Assembly: GCA_934234035.1 (NCBI GenBank)
Contig: CAKQHH010000020.1
Coordinates: 1-32,267, forward strand
Direction of reading: 5' to 3'
Source: an uncultured Clostridia bacterium
Lineage (GTDB): Bacteria; Bacillota; Clostridia; Peptostreptococcales; Anaerovoracaceae
Length of the DNA: 32,267 nt
The stretch's first letter is position 1. The number at the start of each line of letters is the position of its first letter. The notes beneath the pieces are model-generated. The model was not told the origin of the DNA, made no database searches, and saw nothing but the letters and a program-made list of their open reading frames with translations. This document shows positions 30,049 through 32,267 of the stretch, one piece after another. Position numbers and translations under genes: made by a program.

Positions 30049-31362
30049 ATGTACAAATTAGTATCGAAATTAGTAATCTACCGGAATATCGGGAAGGATT
30101 CCATCCTGTTTCGCATGGCGGATATCTGCCGGGATTTCGATTCCGGAAATTACGAGCCGGCCCATCTGACGGACCGGATTCTGGATGAGGTTCACGACTT
30201 GATGGATGTGAGCACCGCCTACGGCTTTGACCGGAATCTGTGGCAGAACTATTTGGCGTATCTGATTGCCATGACGGAGAATCCGTTCACACTGGTGTCG
30301 GAGAAAAACGGCAGCGTGGAGGGAACGGTGAACGATTTCGCCATGAACGACTTCGCCATTTTCAAGAAGCTGTTTGACTATGACTTCTCGGAAATGGAGC
30401 AAGCCCTGGGCTTGAACTGCTTCTCACTGATTACGAACTACAGATCGGTGCCGAAGAAAGAACAGTTCTTCAACCGCAACGTGAGCGTTCGGGTGTGCCG
30501 GCTCAGCGAAGACATCGACCGGGCGGAAACCGTGGAAGAGATGTACGATATCGTGATGGAATTCTACCGTCACTACGGCGTGGGAAAATTCGGAATGAAC
30601 CGAGCCTTCCGTATTGCGGTGCAGGCCGGCCGGCCGGAAATTGTGCCGATTACCGCTACCAGCGATGTGGTGCTGGGCGACCTGGTGGGCTATGAGCGCC
30701 AGAAAAAACAGCTGACCGACAACACGGAGGCGTTCCTGAATGAACAACCGGCCAACAACGTGCTGCTGTACGGCGATGCCGGTACCGGCAAATCCACCAG
30801 CATCAAAGCGCTGCTGAATCACTACTACGACCGGGGCCTGCGGATGATTGAGGTGTACAAACACGATTTCAAGTACCTGCCGGAAATCATCAGCATCATT
30901 AAAAGCCGAAATTATCGTTTTGTGATTTACATGGACGACTTGTCGTTTGAAAGCGCAGAGACGGAATACAAGTACCTGAAGGCGGTTATTGAGGGCGACC
31001 TGGAGGTTCGGCCTGAAAACGTGCTGATCTACGCCACGTCCAACCGCCGCCACCTGATTCGGGAGAGCTTTGCGGACCGACAGGAAACCGACGCCAACGA
31101 CGTGCACAAAAACGACACCATGGCGGAGAAGCTGTCACTGTCTGCCCGCTTCGGCGTCAGCATCGCATACTACAAGCCGGCTCATCAGGAATACCACGAC
31201 ATCGTCCGCGCTTTGGCGGAGCGTCGGGGCATAAAACTTCCGGAGGAAGAGCTGCTGCTGGAGGCGGACCGCTGGGCAACGCGCCACGGCGGAGAATCCG
31301 GAAGAGTGGCACAGCAATTCGTGGATATGCTCGCCGGTAAAAATAATTCGGAAAGGGCATAG
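30049..31362 (+). CDS. DUF815-family AAA+ ATPase
   Basis: A 437-aa cytoplasmic ATPase. The N-terminal half (about 1-220) is helical and family-specific. Walker A LLYGDAGTGKST lies near 239-250, and Walker B-like FVIYMDDLSFE near 289-299. The sensor-type stretch VLIYATSNRRHLI near 325-337 is the hallmark of DUF815. The C-terminal lid has ADRWATRHGGESGRVAQQFVD. The role of the family is not established to my knowledge; the fold resembles AAA+ remodelling enzymes such as DnaA/DnaC or clamp loaders. I start at the ATG at 30049, with AAAAGGG seven bases before it; an in-frame TTG at 30043 is less likely. ndk follows 76 bp later and may share the transcript. Confidence 0.88.
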   Translation: MYKLVSKLVIYRNIGKDSILFRMADICRDFDSGNYEPAHLTDRILDEVHDLMDVSTAYGFDRNLWQNYLAYLIAMTENPFTLVSEKNGSVEGTVNDFAMNDFAIFKKLFDYDFSEMEQALGLNCFSLITNYRSVPKKEQFFNRNVSVRVCRLSEDIDRAETVEEMYDIVMEFYRHYGVGKFGMNRAFRIAVQAGRPEIVPITATSDVVLGDLVGYERQKKQLTDNTEAFLNEQPANNVLLYGDAGTGKSTSIKALLNHYYDRGLRMIEVYKHDFKYLPEIISIIKSRNYRFVIYMDDLSFESAETEYKYLKAVIEGDLEVRPENVLIYATSNRRHLIRESFADRQETDANDVHKNDTMAEKLSLSARFGVSIAYYKPAHQEYHDIVRALAERRGIKLPEEELLLEADRWATRHGGESGRVAQQFVDMLAGKNNSERA

Positions 31363-31438
31363 GCGACCGAAATCGTTAACGATCGGCCGGAAAACTTTGC
31401 GGCTGTGAATATATTTTTTTACATATAGGAGGAAAACT

Positions 31439-31843
31439 ATGGCACAGGAAAGAACTTACATCATGCTGAAGCCGGATTGCGTGCAGCGCGGTCTGATGGG
31501 CAGAGTGATTGCTCGAATTGAGGATAAGGGTTATAAAATCACCCAGGCGAAGATGATGACGCTGAGCGAGGAGATTCTGCGGGAGCACTACGCACACGTG
31601 GCGGACCAGCCGTTCTTCCCGGGTATGCTGGAATACATGACATCCGGTCCGGTTCTGGCGATGATCGTGGAAGGCGAGAATGCGGTAAAAGGAATGCGGA
31701 TTCTAATGGGTGCGACTAAGTTCGAAGACGGAACGGCCGGCACCATTCGTGGGGATTTTGCTTCCAGCACCACATATAATCTGATTCACGGATCGGATTC
31801 CGTGGAAAATGCGGAAATCGAAATCAAGCGTTTCTTCGGCTAA
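31439..31843 (+). CDS. ndk: Nucleoside diphosphate kinase
   Basis: A 134-aa enzyme that moves the gamma-phosphate from ATP to other nucleoside diphosphates via a phosphohistidine. Conserved parts are ERTYIMLKPDCVQRGLMGRVI with K11, YAHVADQPFFPGMLEYMTSGPV, MRILMGATKFEDGTAGTIRGDF and the active site NLIHGSDS with H117. Length is normal for the bacterial form (about 135-150). AGGAGG stands seven bases before the ATG. It lies between the DUF815 ATPase and a pair of very strong promoters. A 12-bp palindrome, ATCGTTAACGAT (31372-31383), occurs in the gap upstream. Confidence 0.96.
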   Translation: MAQERTYIMLKPDCVQRGLMGRVIARIEDKGYKITQAKMMTLSEEILREHYAHVADQPFFPGMLEYMTSGPVLAMIVEGENAVKGMRILMGATKFEDGTAGTIRGDFASSTTYNLIHGSDSVENAEIEIKRFFG

Positions 31844-31917
31844 GAGGCGGAATTATGGCGCCGGCGACGTGAAATTGCTTTTACAACTAACCTTTTTAAA
31901 AAAGTTTGAAAAAGTTG

Positions 31918-31946
31918 TTGACAAGTGCCTGCAATGCGCGTATAAT
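31918..31946 (+). promoter_or_regulatory. Consensus promoter P1 of a probable rRNA operon
   Basis: Perfect TTGACA (31918-31923), a 17-bp spacer and perfect TATAAT (31941-31946), with an A/T-tract UP-like element at 31892-31914. Confidence 0.85.
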
Positions 31947-32070
31947 TCTATCTTGTCGTCACCGAAAAGCGGACGCTTCTCGGAGGCGCAGCGTGCAGGC
32001 TCCAAGCCTTTCGTGGCATTGGATGCGCTCGTGAGCACTGAAAACTTTTTAAAAAAGTTTAAAAAAGTGC

Positions 32071-32099
32071 TTGACAAGAGCCAACTGAAGCGCTATAAT
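32071..32099 (+). promoter_or_regulatory. Consensus promoter P2 of a probable rRNA operon
   Basis: Perfect TTGACA (32071-32076), a 17-bp spacer and perfect TATAAT (32094-32099). The upstream element at 32045-32067 differs from that of P1 by one base. The two promoters are 153 bp apart. Confidence 0.88.
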
Positions 32100-32267
32100 G
32101 AATAAGCTGTTTCGAATGAGATAGCAAGAACCTTGAAAACTTCATAGTGCAGAACCGGTCAAAGACGGAACACATTTCGATGGAGATTCTGTCTAAGATC
32201 AGTATAAGAGACAAACGATGTACAAATGATTTTCGAATCATACACTGTAATCGGATGTCCCTGTACA
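32100..32267 (+). other. Untranslated leader, probably of a 16S rRNA operon beyond the window
   Basis: No reading frame with a ribosome site follows the two promoters. The stretch has a segment CAAGAACCTTGAAAACTTCA like those seen in Bacillota rRNA leaders, and a UUCG-capped hairpin, ATGATT/AATCAT (32226-32231, 32236-32241). The 16S 5' end itself is not reached. The earlier part of the gap, 31844-31917, shows only the UP-like element. Another stable RNA or a tRNA cluster is an alternative. Confidence 0.5.

Noticed and set aside
32100..32267. Start of the 16S rRNA within the window
   Set aside because: The conserved AGAGTTTGATCCTGGCTCAG-like 5' segment is not present before the end.

Overview
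The window looks like a chromosomal segment of a low-to-moderate GC Bacillota (Clostridia) bacterium, probably an anaerobic amino-acid or peptide fermenter. I infer this from gene content and order: rqcH divergent from yicC/yloC-gmk-rpoZ, AddA-type helicase-nuclease, pcrA-ligA, NAD(P)-glutamate dehydrogenase of the clostridial type, split transketolase, a POT peptide transporter, strong AGGAGG ribosome sites and sigma-A promoters. I cannot name the species. An Eubacteriales/Anaerovoracaceae-like genome would fit, but that is inference.

Layout. 1-404: three 86-bp hairpin-bearing tandem repeats and two large hairpins. 405-3326: an XRE-type regulator (-) divergent from a degenerate cyclophilin and a permease (+). 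3337-7168: rqcH (-), apparently leaderless, divergent from yicC-gmk-rpoZ. 7246-10976: a shikimate cluster (aroC and an aroE-aroK fusion), then an acidic unknown protein coupled to a TetR regulator. 11055-12022: an internally duplicated small membrane protein (-) and a gene-free stretch with a 286-bp inverted-repeat element. 12023-14499: yitT and gpmI (-). 14621-18115: addA (+), sharing a divergent promoter region with gpmI. 18116-20022: a cluster of large palindromes, gdhA (-) and its promoter. 20023-24311: pcrA-ligA, overlapping by one base. 24366-27598: mgtE and the split transketolase. 27599-29373: a peptide transporter with a 175-nt structured leader. 29423-29937: a small secreted basic protein whose promoter spacer holds eight consecutive G. 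29961-31843: a DUF815 AAA+ ATPase and ndk. 31844-32267: two near-identical very strong promoters and an untranslated leader, most likely the start of an rRNA operon that lies beyond the window.

Most genes are housekeeping: nucleotide supply (gmk, ndk), transcription (rpoZ), translation quality control (rqcH), DNA repair and ligation (addA, pcrA, ligA), glycolysis and pentose phosphate metabolism (gpmI, transketolase), aromatic amino-acid synthesis (aroC, aroEK) and ammonia/glutamate exchange (gdhA). The unusual material is mostly non-coding. The main items are the 286-bp element with three inverted octamer pairs at an exact 30-bp offset, the G8 tract in a promoter, the mutually exclusive hairpins in the transporter leader, the probable leaderless rqcH mRNA, and the palindrome that may carry both -35 boxes of gpmI and addA. 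I see no tRNA, rRNA, CRISPR array, phage or transposase gene inside the window.
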